DNA of 64,000 nucleotides from Kineothrix sp. IPX-CK (GTDB taxonomy: Bacteria > Bacillota > Clostridia > Lachnospirales > Lachnospiraceae): assembly GCF_039134705.1 (NCBI RefSeq), contig NZ_CP146256.1, positions 4,216,001 to 4,280,000 on the forward strand, read 5' to 3'. This document shows positions 34,674 to 43,366 of this stretch, piece after piece (within the stretch, counting starts at the first letter, position 1; the number at the start of each line of letters is the position of its first letter). Position numbers and translations under genes: made by a program. The notes under the pieces were generated by a model. That model made no database searches and was not told the DNA's origin. It was given only the letters and a program-made list of their open reading frames with translations.

Positions 34674-36380
34674 TTATTTTAATTTCTGAGACGCCTTCCA
34701 CATGGCTGCATATTTTCCATGCTGTTCAAGCAGCTCCTCGTGTATTCCATTTTCCACAATTCTTCCATCATTTACTACCAGAATCTGATCCGCATGTCTC
34801 ACGATCGGCAATGTATGTGCTACCATGATCACAGTCTTATCTGTTTTCATCAACTGCGAAATGGCTTGCTTCACCAGTAATTCATTTTCAATGTCCAAAG
34901 ATGCTGTTGCCTCATCCAAAAGAATGATCGGACTATTCTTAATCAATGCTCTTGCTACGGACAACCGTTGTTTCTCCCCTCCTGACAACCGATTTCCGTT
35001 TTCCCCGACCTGCGTGTCATATCCATTTTTCATATCTCTGATAAATCCATCACAATTTGCCAGCCTGCAGGCTTCTTCTACTTCTTCATCCGTTGCATCC
35101 GCTCTTGCATACCGGATATTGTTCCTTACCGTATCATTGAACAAAAATACATTTTGATCAACTGCCGAAATATTTGACAGTACCTGTTCGGACGATGCTC
35201 CTTTGGTATCACACCCGCCTATTCTTATCCTTCCGCAATCCGGAAGATAGTATTTTGCTATTAGATTAAGAATAGTGGATTTACCCGAGCCGGAATCACC
35301 TACAATTGCAGTAAAGCTATTCTGCCTGATTATGAAGCTGACATCCTTTAATACTTCCTCTCCACGGTTATAGGAAAATGCAACATGTTCAAATTCAATA
35401 CCGGAATCCATAGGCTGGAATCCTGTCACGTCTGCCGCTTCTTCCTCTTCTCCCAGAATTCTTTCAATATTTTCCCTGGACAGCATCAAATTCTTATAGG
35501 ATAAAAAAAGAATGAACAGCGAACCATTGGACTTCGCCACATACAAGGGAAGCATAGTCAGTAAAATCAATAACTCCGGTGTTATTGCCCTTTGCAGGTA
35601 AGCATTTACAGTTAACATAATAATAATCGGAAGAGCCAGCCAGCTGATTCCCATGTAAATGGAGCCAATTGGAAGCACTACTTTTTCAAACTGATAGCTG
35701 ATATCTGAATAATCCTTCATAGCTTTTGTCAGGACTTCATTTTTTCTTCCACCCATGCCATAGGCCCGAAGCGTCTGCATTCCTGATATGTATTCCGTAA
35801 TGGCACTGACATTTTCCTGTCTTGCCCTGTTCTTTTTTGTCCCATGAAATTTTACCTTCCGTATCGTCAGGTACATGGTCGGAATCAGCAGTAAAGATGA
35901 AATAATAAGAACAATTCCCACCGGCAGATATATGCAGGCCGCTGCCAGTCCGGATGCCATTACAAGAACGGAGAGTTTCACAATATCCGAAAGCTTATGG
36001 GTAAGAATTTGTTCATAATCAGCCACTTCACTGGATGCTCCATTAATGTAAAATCCGGTTTTGTTCTTTATAAAACGGTTCAGCGGTATTCTTTTCATCT
36101 TATCGCCAAGAGCGATCCTGATGTTTCTGCTTACATCGGAACCACCAATTTGGCTGCCTACATAAGAGACCGAATACAGAATAAGCCTTGTAATAAAAAT
36201 TCCTGCAACAACAAAGGTCAGAATGAACAACTCGTTAATATGAATGCCTGAACCAAAAATCAGTTCCAGTATCTGATACAATATCAAAAAGCTGCTGATA
36301 CTAAGTAATCCTTCCACGACGATTCCTGTTATGGACAGCTTTAACATTCTTCCCATCCGGAATACTTCTTGTTTTTTCAC
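34674..36380 (-). CDS. ABC exporter-fold half-transporter, second of pair
   Basis: 568 residues: an N-terminal six-helix ABC membrane domain (about 1-310) then an ATPase with Walker A VGDSGSGKST, signature NRLSGGEKQRLSVARALI, Walker B PIILLDEATASLD and switch His in VAHTLP. The GTG start lies right after the stop of its partner, behind GGAGGG, so the two form a heterodimer. Fused half-transporters of this kind next to AraC regulators include siderophore importers of the YbtP/YbtQ and IrtAB type. Drug export is the alternative. Confidence 0.87.
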   Translation of the reverse strand: MKKQEVFRMGRMLKLSITGIVVEGLLSISSFLILYQILELIFGSGIHINELFILTFVVAGIFITRLILYSVSYVGSQIGGSDVSRNIRIALGDKMKRIPLNRFIKNKTGFYINGASSEVADYEQILTHKLSDIVKLSVLVMASGLAAACIYLPVGIVLIISSLLLIPTMYLTIRKVKFHGTKKNRARQENVSAITEYISGMQTLRAYGMGGRKNEVLTKAMKDYSDISYQFEKVVLPIGSIYMGISWLALPIIIMLTVNAYLQRAITPELLILLTMLPLYVAKSNGSLFILFLSYKNLMLSRENIERILGEEEEAADVTGFQPMDSGIEFEHVAFSYNRGEEVLKDVSFIIRQNSFTAIVGDSGSGKSTILNLIAKYYLPDCGRIRIGGCDTKGASSEQVLSNISAVDQNVFLFNDTVRNNIRYARADATDEEVEEACRLANCDGFIRDMKNGYDTQVGENGNRLSGGEKQRLSVARALIKNSPIILLDEATASLDIENELLVKQAISQLMKTDKTVIMVAHTLPIVRHADQILVVNDGRIVENGIHEELLEQHGKYAAMWKASQKLK

Positions 36381-36381
36381 A

Positions 36382-38172
36382 CTAATTTCCCTCCATTTTC
36401 ACTTTACTCTGCGAAGGAGAAATATACTGCATCTCTCTTGCCGTATTGTAATCTTTCCATGCCTTTGCAAAATATGTGCTATTTTGCAATATCTCATCCC
36501 AAGTCCCTACCCGGTCTATCGTTCCGTGCTCTACCACCGCTATCCGGTCACAGCTGCGTACGATTCCAAGTCTGTGCGCCACAATAATAACAGTCTTTCC
36601 CCTGCAAAGATTCGAAATTGCCTGATCGATTTCTATCTGATTTTCCGGATCTGCCGAACTGGTCGCTTCATCGAGGATCAATATAGGTGCATTTTTAAGA
36701 ATTGCTCTCGCAATACAGATTCTTTGTTTCTCACCGCCGGAAAAGCGACCGGAATAGCTTCCGACCAAGGTATCATACCCATCCGGCAGCCCCATGATAA
36801 AATCATCGATCTGAGCTGATTTTGCCGCTCCCCTCACTTCATCTAATGATGCCGTCTCTTTTCCCATCGCTATATTTTCAAATACGCTGCCGCTTGTTAA
36901 AAAGCTCTGCTGAAAAACAATGGAAATATTTTTTAACAGTTCTTCATAATTGATATCTTTTACATTGACACCGCCAATCTTAATTTCTCCCTCGGTGACA
37001 TCATAAAATCTGGATATCAGCTGAACTGCTGTCGTCTTTCCGGTACCGGATTCTCCCACAAATGCAATCTGCTCCCCATGTCCGATATGCAGATTGCAGT
37101 TACTTAAAACCGCTTTCCCTTTTTCATAGGAAAACCCTACGTCAGACAATTCAATATCATGCTTCTCCGGAAATTCTTCTGTTCCCTGAAATACCGCAGT
37201 GTCCAGAATGTCTTTTACTTGCGCGACCCCATTCATAACATACGAAAGACTGGTCGCCATTTCCTGCAAAGGCCTGATATCCGTCAGATATTGCGTTCCC
37301 ACAAATGCAAACAAAAGCAATACGCTTGCTTCGATAGAGCCATTCATAAACCAATAGCCGCCAAGTGGTACAATAAACAAAATGCTGCACTCCAGAAGCA
37401 CGATATAAATAGCATACAGCGGCCCGGTAGCTCTTGAAATATCTCCCCATAATGTGTGGGTTTCTTCAATAGCACCTGCATACTTTCTGAAGGATTTCGT
37501 ACCCATATTGTACGCTTTGATCAGCCGCATGCCATTTATATATTCAATGATCGCTTCGGAAAGATAACTGCCGGTCCGATTGACTCTTTCCATATATTTG
37601 CTCATTCTCCCAAACATTACAGCCATAACTCCACCAATAAAAAGTAAAGGAAGCAAACTGATCAATGCTAATGGCACATTGACCGTACACAGATATGTAA
37701 AGATTACGATCGGTCCTGAGAGGTAAAGGACCAATTCCGTTAAATGGTGTGCTAAGAACAATTCCAGCTTTTCTATACTCTCATTCATTACTGTCTTGAT
37801 TTCTCCGCTGCTTCTTTCATTCAGACTCCCCAGCGGCATCTTAGACATATGTTCCGTAACCATACAGCGCACTTTATACAGTGTGCGGTATGCTCCCTTA
37901 TGAGACAGAATACCGCCAAACGGTATCATCACGTGCCGAATGAGAATACTGATAACGGCCACCGCCCCATACTGAGCTGCCAGCCAGACGCTGCAATAGC
38001 CCTTTACTGTGGCATCTATTATCTTATAAAAAACATAGTATGGAACTGCGGACATTACACTTGCTGTCAGAGACGCAATAATTGCAAAATAAATATAATA
38101 TTTATCCTTTCCTGCCCATTCCATCAGTAAGGATAATCCTCCTTTTTCTTTTATTTTCTTATTTTTATACAT
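36382..38172 (-). CDS. ABC exporter-fold half-transporter, first of pair
   Basis: 596 residues: an ABC membrane domain (about 15-325) and an ATPase with Walker A VGESGTGKTT, signature SGRFSGGEKQRICIARAIL, Walker B PILILDEATSSAD and His in VAHRLG. ATG 38172 follows AGGAG. It is divergent from an AraC regulator across 151 bases. Upstream of it is the ECF cassette, so the whole 34.7-42.1 kb block is probably one uptake system controlled by the AraC protein. Confidence 0.88.
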   Translation of the reverse strand: MYKNKKIKEKGGLSLLMEWAGKDKYYIYFAIIASLTASVMSAVPYYVFYKIIDATVKGYCSVWLAAQYGAVAVISILIRHVMIPFGGILSHKGAYRTLYKVRCMVTEHMSKMPLGSLNERSSGEIKTVMNESIEKLELFLAHHLTELVLYLSGPIVIFTYLCTVNVPLALISLLPLLFIGGVMAVMFGRMSKYMERVNRTGSYLSEAIIEYINGMRLIKAYNMGTKSFRKYAGAIEETHTLWGDISRATGPLYAIYIVLLECSILFIVPLGGYWFMNGSIEASVLLLFAFVGTQYLTDIRPLQEMATSLSYVMNGVAQVKDILDTAVFQGTEEFPEKHDIELSDVGFSYEKGKAVLSNCNLHIGHGEQIAFVGESGTGKTTAVQLISRFYDVTEGEIKIGGVNVKDINYEELLKNISIVFQQSFLTSGSVFENIAMGKETASLDEVRGAAKSAQIDDFIMGLPDGYDTLVGSYSGRFSGGEKQRICIARAILKNAPILILDEATSSADPENQIEIDQAISNLCRGKTVIIVAHRLGIVRSCDRIAVVEHGTIDRVGTWDEILQNSTYFAKAWKDYNTAREMQYISPSQSKVKMEGN

Positions 38173-38323
38173 ATCAGTCACTCTCCTAATATTTAAATTT
38201 TTTTCCAAGTCTACGAGTATAGTAAATCATCCGAATTTATGATACAATATTTTCTATCCACTTGAGTCCTATTTGAATGTGACAACGTCCCATATGTACA
38301 TTTTGGGAGAAGAGGAATACATA

Positions 38324-39289
38324 ATGAAAAACATTGTCAATGATTACTACCGGAAAATATTTGAAAATGGGCTGTTTGAACCCTGTACTGCACCGGCGCA
38401 GTTTCCGTTTGCCGGGGAATGCTGGAAAGCAAATGAATTCATCGGTCATGGTTATTACTGGATCTACAATTCCGGAAAGCATTATAATATTAAAATCCAT
38501 GATTTTTGCTTTCATGAAGATTCTGTTGTAGATATGGCAATTCCAGAATGTTTGAGCGTCACTTATTATAAGTCTATTTCCGGTGAAGAACTGACGCCTT
38601 ATAAACGGTTGAACAACTATGTGGTCAAAAGCTTTTTAGGCGGTTATGAGCCTTTTAAAGCGCTTATTCATAAAAATATTCCTATTCAGTCCATCGGAAT
38701 CGAATATGAACCGTCCTATTATGAGCCTTACCTTAAAGAGCAATATAAAGAATTGTATCAAAGCCCTCAGGATGCTTTTAAAAGTATTGATGAATCTATA
38801 GATTTTCCTGAAATGACCATGCTTTTAAACCAGCTTTCAGCCTATCGCGGAGAAGGTATTTCAGCAGAATTATTTTATGATGCCAAAGCTGCGGAAGCTT
38901 TGTCACTGGTCTTTGAACATCATCGAAAAATAAACCAGCAGAAGATCATGTCCATTTCCAATGCAGACAAGCGCCTGTTAGACATTGTAACTGCCTATAT
39001 CGGTGATCATTATGCAGACGAATTGTCTATCGAACAGCTTTGTAAAATTGCATGTATGGGGTCCACCAAGCTCAAAAAAAGTTTCAAAGCCTATTTGGGC
39101 AGTACTATTTCGGAATATATTCAAAGTACACGGATCGGACAGGCTGAACAGCTGCTCGCCTACACTGATTTATCCATCGGCCAGGTAGCACAGGCCGTAG
39201 GATATTCCAACGCCGGACGTTTTGCCGATCTATTCCGAAAAGCCAACGGTGTTCTTCCTATGGAATATCGTAAAATCAGCCGCGGATAA
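38324..39289 (+). CDS. AraC-family regulator, YbtA/PchR-like
   Basis: 321 residues. The N-terminal ligand-binding part is of the PchR/YbtA style (FPFAGECWKANEFIGHGYYWIYN; SGEELTPYKRLNNYVV). The C-terminal two helix-turn-helix motifs are LSIEQLCKIACMGSTKLKKSFKAYLG and LSIGQVAQAVGYSNAGRFADLFRKANG. The conserved GSTKLKKSFK run is typical of iron-chelate-responsive AraC proteins. ATG 38324 is preceded by GGGAGAAGAGGAA. It is divergent from the half-transporter pair. Confidence 0.87.
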   Translation: MKNIVNDYYRKIFENGLFEPCTAPAQFPFAGECWKANEFIGHGYYWIYNSGKHYNIKIHDFCFHEDSVVDMAIPECLSVTYYKSISGEELTPYKRLNNYVVKSFLGGYEPFKALIHKNIPIQSIGIEYEPSYYEPYLKEQYKELYQSPQDAFKSIDESIDFPEMTMLLNQLSAYRGEGISAELFYDAKAAEALSLVFEHHRKINQQKIMSISNADKRLLDIVTAYIGDHYADELSIEQLCKIACMGSTKLKKSFKAYLGSTISEYIQSTRIGQAEQLLAYTDLSIGQVAQAVGYSNAGRFADLFRKANGVLPMEYRKISRG

Positions 39290-39316
39290 TTTCCACGGCC
39301 GATCTTTTCCTTTTAG

Positions 39317-40783
39317 CTACAGCAATAACTCTGTCATTTTCTTTCTGGTTTTTACCGTTATCTCATAATCTTCCTTAAGCTGTCCCTGATCCATAACTAA
39401 AATTCTGTTACATACATTACACGCGAATTCATAGTCATGGGTTACAATAAATATTATCTTACCCTCCTTTGCAAGCATCCTTATCAGATCACAGACACGC
39501 AGCATGCTGTCATAATCCAAACCACTGGTTGGTTCGTCAAATATTAGAATTTCCTTATTGCATAACATACCAACAGCGACGGCGAGCCTTTGCTTCTGGC
39601 CTCCCGAGAGCAAAGCAGGATGACATTCTTCATAATCATCCAGATTCAATTTTTCCAATATCCGGGATATTTTTCCGGCATCTATTCCGCTCATTCCGTA
39701 GGAACATTCATTTCTGACACTATCTGCAAACAATTCATAGTCAACATCCTGAAATACCATATAGCCTAAAGAGCAGCGCTGCTTTTCCTTAAGTTCGTTA
39801 CCCTTATAAAATATATGTCCTTCCAAAATACGGTTCAATCCGCATAAGGTTTCTGCCAGCGTCGATTTTCCGGCACCGTTATGACCGGCTATTCCTATAA
39901 TTTCTCCTTCCGACGCCTCAAAGCTGATATTTCGGATTACAGGTTTCTTCTTATATCCGGCACTCGCATTCACTACGTCCAATGTACACTTCTTATGGCC
40001 GGATTTGTTTTGACTCAAATTTTTCTGAATTGGTAATTCAACATTTCTATCCAATAACCTAAGTCCCTTTTGTACCCTCGTTTCATCAGACAGTGCAAAA
40101 AAATCGGATGCCAGATATTCTCCGCAAATTCTGCCCTCCTCTAAATGGATTACTCTATCCACTATTTCTTTCAGATAATATAAACGATGCTCCGTTATAA
40201 TGATAGTCTTGCCAAGCTGCTTCAAAGCACATATCTGCTCTTGCAGTCTCTTCACCGCATGTGCATCCAGATTTGCCGATGGTTCATCCAGAAGATATAT
40301 CTCGGGCTGCATGGCATATACGGAGGCAAACGCTATCTTCTGTTTTTCTCCGCCGGAAAGATGAAATAGATTTTTTCCAAGCAGATTTTCCACGCCTGTC
40401 TCTTTTGCAGTTTCGGTAAATCGTACTTTTAATTCTTCCCTTGGATATGCCATATTCTCAATCCCAAATAATATTTCACTATCCGTGTCGATATTAAAAA
40501 ACTGGGAACGGGGATTCTGGTAGACTGTTCCAATCTGTTCCGCAATCTCATACATTTTCATTTTTTCCACATCATTCCCATTTACGAAGACCTGTCCTTC
40601 GATTTCTCCTTCATAGTAATGTGGAATCAGCCCATTTATCATGCGCAAAAGAGTGGTCTTACCACATCCGCTTCTGCCGGAAAGCAGTATGCATTCCCCA
40701 TCCCGCACTTCTAAATTTACTTTTTGAAGGTTCAGCCTGGAGGAACCTTTATACCGGAAAGATATATTTTTAATTATTACCAT
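39317..40783 (-). CDS. ECF transporter duplicated ATPase (EcfA-EcfA fusion)
   Basis: 488 residues with two ATPase modules. The first has GRSGCGKTT, LSGGEKQKIAFASV and IYLLDEPSANLD. The second has GHNGAGKST, LSGGQKQRLAVAVG and ILIFDEPTSGLD. Energy-coupling ATPases fused in this way power group II ECF importers. ATG 40783 follows GGGAGGG and overlaps the EcfT gene by 7 bases. Confidence 0.92.
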   Translation of the reverse strand: MVIIKNISFRYKGSSRLNLQKVNLEVRDGECILLSGRSGCGKTTLLRMINGLIPHYYEGEIEGQVFVNGNDVEKMKMYEIAEQIGTVYQNPRSQFFNIDTDSEILFGIENMAYPREELKVRFTETAKETGVENLLGKNLFHLSGGEKQKIAFASVYAMQPEIYLLDEPSANLDAHAVKRLQEQICALKQLGKTIIITEHRLYYLKEIVDRVIHLEEGRICGEYLASDFFALSDETRVQKGLRLLDRNVELPIQKNLSQNKSGHKKCTLDVVNASAGYKKKPVIRNISFEASEGEIIGIAGHNGAGKSTLAETLCGLNRILEGHIFYKGNELKEKQRCSLGYMVFQDVDYELFADSVRNECSYGMSGIDAGKISRILEKLNLDDYEECHPALLSGGQKQRLAVAVGMLCNKEILIFDEPTSGLDYDSMLRVCDLIRMLAKEGKIIFIVTHDYEFACNVCNRILVMDQGQLKEDYEITVKTRKKMTELLL

Positions 40784-41505
40784 ATATTCCCTCCCCGGAT
40801 ACATAAAACTGTTACTGCCACGGCACACAACATGCAGATATAATCTGCCGTCTGGAATCTCACCTCAGCAAGCGTCGTTCTCTTTTTGGGATTTTCAATT
40901 CCTCTCGTAATCGCTGCGCAGGACAATTCATCAGCCCTTCTGGATGCCGACATCATCATCGGCACATAGAAGCACTCTATTGTTCGGACAGGATGTATGA
41001 AAAAGCCTCCCCGCAGTCCTCTCATAGCCATTGCTTTCTTAATTGCGCGCCTATCTTCGCCAATAGACGGAAAATATCTTAATAACACCGTAAGCGGAAT
41101 AATAATTGTCCTCGGTACGAAAAGCTTGGAAAAACTCGCCATAATCTCGCTTACCCTGACCGTCTGGATCAGCGCGGCACCTAATGTTCCTGCAGGAATC
41201 ACTTTTCTTATAAACCTGATACCTACCGCAACGTAAATCATCCACGAGTCGCCGAAATATCTGCTGATCAATACATCTAACAGCACAAAGATAAAATATG
41301 TAACTCCCATCTTTAAAGAGAATCCTAAAATGCCGCAGCATGCGCACAGAAGAAGAATGGATGCCATGAGAATGAATTCACTATATATGGATGAACTGAC
41401 AAAAATCGCAATATTTGAAAATAATATTAACAAAAATAATGTTCTCGGATCCAGCTTTATAAACCCCTGACGCTTTTTATCAACCTTAACTTTCAGAAAA
41501 TTCAT
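40777..41505 (-). CDS. ECF transporter transmembrane subunit EcfT
   Basis: 242 residues, with about five membrane segments in the first half and the two coupling motifs in the cytoplasmic part (AMAMRGLRGG and ELSCAAITRGIENP, matching the paired A-R-G signatures). It overlaps the S-component gene by 4 bases. Confidence 0.9.
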   Translation of the reverse strand: MNFLKVKVDKKRQGFIKLDPRTLFLLILFSNIAIFVSSSIYSEFILMASILLLCACCGILGFSLKMGVTYFIFVLLDVLISRYFGDSWMIYVAVGIRFIRKVIPAGTLGAALIQTVRVSEIMASFSKLFVPRTIIIPLTVLLRYFPSIGEDRRAIKKAMAMRGLRGGFFIHPVRTIECFYVPMMMSASRRADELSCAAITRGIENPKKRTTLAEVRFQTADYICMLCAVAVTVLCIRGGNIW

Positions 41506-42113
41506 GCTGTCATTCCTGCTTTTTCAAACTGCTTTCTTAATAGGATTTTTCCAGCAATGGCACTGATTAAACCCGTTACAATAATAGATACGATCATTGC
41601 GGGCAGCATCCAGTTCTGTGCGGTTGCTCCCATTGTATCCACATAAGATTGCTCCGTTCCCTTTCCGACCATATAAGAAAAATAACTGTCCCTGTTAATC
41701 CAAAGCATTAGGTATGATCCCATCGGATTCAAAGAAAATATAACGAAGCTAACAATATTTAATGTTATATTACGAAAACGGCCTGCACCTGCGATGAAAT
41801 CTGCTACAATTCCAAGCAATACCAAAGCGATTGACCACATCCAGTACATCCCTGTAACAAACATCAATAATCCGATCACCACTCCAAGAATGATAACCGG
41901 TCCATGCTTCGGCACTTTCGCAATCAATAACATATATGCAGGTCCTGTCAGCAGCGCAACTGCACAGGGCATTAGAAAGGTAAGCACCGGATTAGGTGCG
42001 AGCAAGCCGGCACCCAGCATCATAAGAACAAGAAATACCGCACAAAATATACCTGTTGTCACAAGATCCCTTACTGTAAGATTTTTGTTTTGATGTGTAA
42101 TTGTTTTCATCAC
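41502..42113 (-). CDS. ECF substrate-specific component, MptD/Trep_Strep family
   Basis: 203 residues with about five to six membrane segments (LVTTGIFCAVFLVLMMLGAGLL and so on). The family is recognised from the TVRDLVTTGIF opening and the AP.PVLTFLMPCAVALLTGPAYMLLIAKV block. The ligand of this family is not established from sequence. Co-location with YbtA-like control suggests an iron chelate or related compound. It is the first gene of the ECF operon with a GGAGGT site. Confidence 0.85.
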   Translation of the reverse strand: MMKTITHQNKNLTVRDLVTTGIFCAVFLVLMMLGAGLLAPNPVLTFLMPCAVALLTGPAYMLLIAKVPKHGPVIILGVVIGLLMFVTGMYWMWSIALVLLGIVADFIAGAGRFRNITLNIVSFVIFSLNPMGSYLMLWINRDSYFSYMVGKGTEQSYVDTMGATAQNWMLPAMIVSIIVTGLISAIAGKILLRKQFEKAGMTA

Positions 42114-42126
42114 ATACCTCCGTTTC

Positions 42127-42146
42127 TGGTTAGTCGCAGCTAACCA
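42127..42146. promoter_or_regulatory. Palindrome in the ECF operon leader
   Basis: TGGTTAG-TCGCAG-CTAACCA, with 7-bp perfect arms, 14 bases upstream of the S-component start. It could be a repressor site (the TTAG/CTAA halves recall DtxR-type boxes) or a leader hairpin. Confidence 0.4.
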
Positions 42147-42264
42147 AATTGTATTTTACATATTGAGTGGTAAAATGCAATAAAAAAACGAAGTGTACGT
42201 CTGATTCGAATATTTTTGAGTCCGATATGTATATAGTGCAAAAAATTACATTACTTACTCATAC

Positions 42265-42765
42265 TTAATTTGAGTTGTCTAAAGCAAATATGGTTTTACA
42301 AAGTCTTATGCCTGTTTTTGTACGAAAGATCTTATTAAGCGCAAAGTTGATAGCATTTACACCTATTCCATCCTCATACATATTAACAAGAAGATCTGCC
42401 TCCACAAGTATCTGATAATCTAATCCGTCTATTTCATTATATGTATGATGATGCCCTACCAAATAACAGACTCTTTCTATAACGTCCGGGTGATAGCAAA
42501 GCTCTGTCAGCATTTTTTCAGCTATTGGAGGGCCTTCCAATTCCTGATAATTTCCGCTTGCACTTTGATATTTCATTTCTGCCGCTTTAATTCCGATGTC
42601 ATGAACGATAGCTGCCGTCTCTAAAATAAATTGTATGTTCTCTTCAAGCTTTTCTTCCTTTCCAATAAGGCTCGCAAAACTGTACACTTTAATAAAATGC
42701 TGAATCCGTTTTGGATCGCCCGAATAATAAGCCACCATCTTTTGAATTAATCTCTCTGCCTCCAT
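42265..42765 (-). CDS. HD-domain hydrolase
   Basis: 166 residues with the HD pattern: H in RIQHFIKVYSFA, HD in ETAAIVHDIGIK, HHH in LVGHHHTYNEIDG and D in ILVEADLLVNM. It is a short single-domain metal-dependent phosphohydrolase with unknown substrate. It has a GGAGG site and lies 21 bases after the methyltransferase gene, probably the last gene of the alkylation-repair operon. Confidence 0.85.
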   Translation of the reverse strand: MEAERLIQKMVAYYSGDPKRIQHFIKVYSFASLIGKEEKLEENIQFILETAAIVHDIGIKAAEMKYQSASGNYQELEGPPIAEKMLTELCYHPDVIERVCYLVGHHHTYNEIDGLDYQILVEADLLVNMYEDGIGVNAINFALNKIFRTKTGIRLCKTIFALDNSN

Positions 42766-42786
42766 AGCATTTCCTCCTTTTTCTAA

Positions 42787-43326
42787 TTAAAGCGCAGTAC
42801 CCTTCGAAGGTTTAAACAATTTTAAAATATTAGCTCCTTCGTGTTCCAGCAACTTCATCTTTTTATCGACACCCCCGGCATAACCGGTCAAGCTTCCATT
42901 CGCGCCCACAACTCTATGACAGGGTATGATAATGGATATGGGATTATGTCCTACTGCTCCCCCGACTGCCTGGCCGGACATATGCTCTTTATTGGTACGG
43001 GCCGCCACGATTTTTGCAATTTCACCATAAGTAGTGATTTCTCCATAAGGAATTTCGCACAAAATATTCCATACAGTCTGCCGGAATTCTCCGCCGGTTG
43101 GAGCCAAAGAAAGCTCGGAAATAGCTGGCTTTTCTCCTGCAAAATACCTATCGAGCCAATCCTTTGCATCAGAAAATACTGGCAAATCATCCTTTCCCGC
43201 CACCTTTTCCGTTAAGGTACCTCCGTAGTATTTTTGGCCTTCCATCCACAGACCGATCAGGCTGTTCCCATTGCCGGCCAGCATTATTCTGCCCAAAGGC
43301 GAAGAATAATTTGTTGAATAAAGCAT
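42787..43326 (-). CDS. ogt: Methylated-DNA-protein cysteine methyltransferase
   Basis: A 179-residue O6-alkylguanine repair protein with the active-site motif IIIPCHRVVG and the helix-turn-helix region EIPYGEITTYGEIAKIVAA. ATG 43326 is set by GGAGGAGCG just upstream; the frame is open further into the preceding gene without a site. It directly follows the Ada/AlkA fusion gene. Confidence 0.93.
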   Translation of the reverse strand: MLYSTNYSSPLGRIMLAGNGNSLIGLWMEGQKYYGGTLTEKVAGKDDLPVFSDAKDWLDRYFAGEKPAISELSLAPTGGEFRQTVWNILCEIPYGEITTYGEIAKIVAARTNKEHMSGQAVGGAVGHNPISIIIPCHRVVGANGSLTGYAGGVDKKMKLLEHEGANILKLFKPSKGTAL

Positions 43327-43366
43327 ATCCGCTCCTCCTTCATTTATATCTATCATCAATTCCATA

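Noticed and set aside
39280..39316. Terminator between the AraC and ECF ATPase genes
   Set aside because: The GCCGCGG/CCACGGC stem has a central mismatch and only a short T-rich tail; too weak to list.
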